IMG/VR virus record: IMGVR_UViG_3300021964_000327
Span: 1 to 30,154 of that record
DNA: 30,154 nucleotides
DNA from: a virus
Reading direction: 5' to 3' (one strand)
In this document: one piece after another, positions 30,047 through 30,154 of the stretch
How positions within the stretch are numbered: position 1 is the stretch's first letter
Layout of the letters: every line of letters begins with the position of its first letter
Position numbers and translations under genes: made by a program
Notes under the pieces: model-generated
Seen by the model: only the letters and a program-made list of their open reading frames with translations
Told to the model about the DNA's origin: nothing
The model's database searches: none

Positions 30047-30154
30047 ACAACATTCACCAGACCATCTACCTCACCTACCACCACCGAGACCTCGAGACCT
30101 TCTGCGGCGAGATTGACGACCGCATGCAGGGCGGCGCCGGGTACGACCTGGTCG
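30043..30154 (+). CDS. Hypothetical protein, 5' part (gene crosses the contig junction)
   Basis: The GTG at 30043 overlaps the stop of the preceding membrane-protein gene and opens the frame that continues, after joining the circle, at bases 91-356. The first codons read MNNIHQTIYLTYHHRDLE. Compared with the left copy, this end has Leu for Pro and Tyr for His near residues 10 and 12, and Gly-Ala-Gly for Val-Asp-Glu near residues 31-33, while the frame stays intact. Confidence 0.75.
   Translation, partial: MNNIHQTIYLTYHHRDLETFCGEIDDRMQGGAGYDLV
30065..30154. repeat. Right copy of the 90-bp near-identical end repeat
   Basis: This is the partner of bases 1-90 (85 of 90 identical, no gaps). It ends at the contig end exactly as the left copy starts at the contig start, which is what an assembly of a circular or terminally redundant genome gives. 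Confidence 0.93.

Noticed and set aside
1-30154. Search for tRNA genes, integrase, attachment sites and lysogeny repressor
   Set aside because: No cloverleaf-like sequence, tyrosine or serine recombinase motif, or CI/Cro-type helix-turn-helix was found by eye; small or divergent ones could be missed.

Overview
The window looks like essentially one complete small tailed-phage genome. The last 90 bases (30065-30154) repeat the first 90 at 85 of 90 positions with no gaps, so the contig closes into a circle of about 30,064 bp. A small gene starts at 30043, crosses the junction and ends at 356. The sequence is GC-rich, densely packed and full of ATGA/GTGA/TAATG start-stop overlaps. I see no integrase, excisionase, CI-like repressor, tRNA or CRISPR, so a strictly lytic life style is the simplest reading.

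Layout on the circle: a 363-bp divergent intergenic region (29203-29565), carrying a 16-bp palindrome and several short repeats, separates two opposed transcription units. Rightward (+): small hypothetical genes (29566 to 818, through the junction), then an AEP primase fused to a VirE-type helicase (827-3076), an ERF single-strand annealing protein, a small unknown protein, an intergenic spot with inverted and direct repeats (3984-4100), a RuvC-like nuclease, a PD-(D/E)XK exonuclease and SSB (ends 5789). Together these form a replication/recombination module with no DNA polymerase and no RNA polymerase, which implies dependence on host enzymes.

Leftward (-), from 29202 down to 5762: candidate small terminase, large terminase, portal, an acidic protein, a WYL-like protein, scaffold, HK97-fold major capsid protein, a putative decoration protein, T7 gp11-like and gp12-like tail tube proteins, three small tail/appendage proteins with related N-termini, three internal (ejection) virion proteins of 216, 669 and 1572 aa, two further putative virion proteins, a holin-like protein, two Lys/Cys-rich proteins of a kind I associate with aquatic phages, an L-Ala-D-Glu peptidase endolysin and a possible spanin. 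This order is that of a podovirus. The two operons converge and overlap by 28 bp at 5762-5789, with a hairpin on each side.

The host cannot be named. The GC-richness, a candidate spanin and the two Lys/Cys-rich families point to a phage of a GC-rich, probably Gram-negative, aquatic bacterium. The most interesting points are the polymerase-free replication module with an embedded iteron-like array, the WYL-like protein inside the capsid-assembly cluster, the palindrome-rich divergent control region, and the imperfect end repeat in which every mismatch changes an amino acid.
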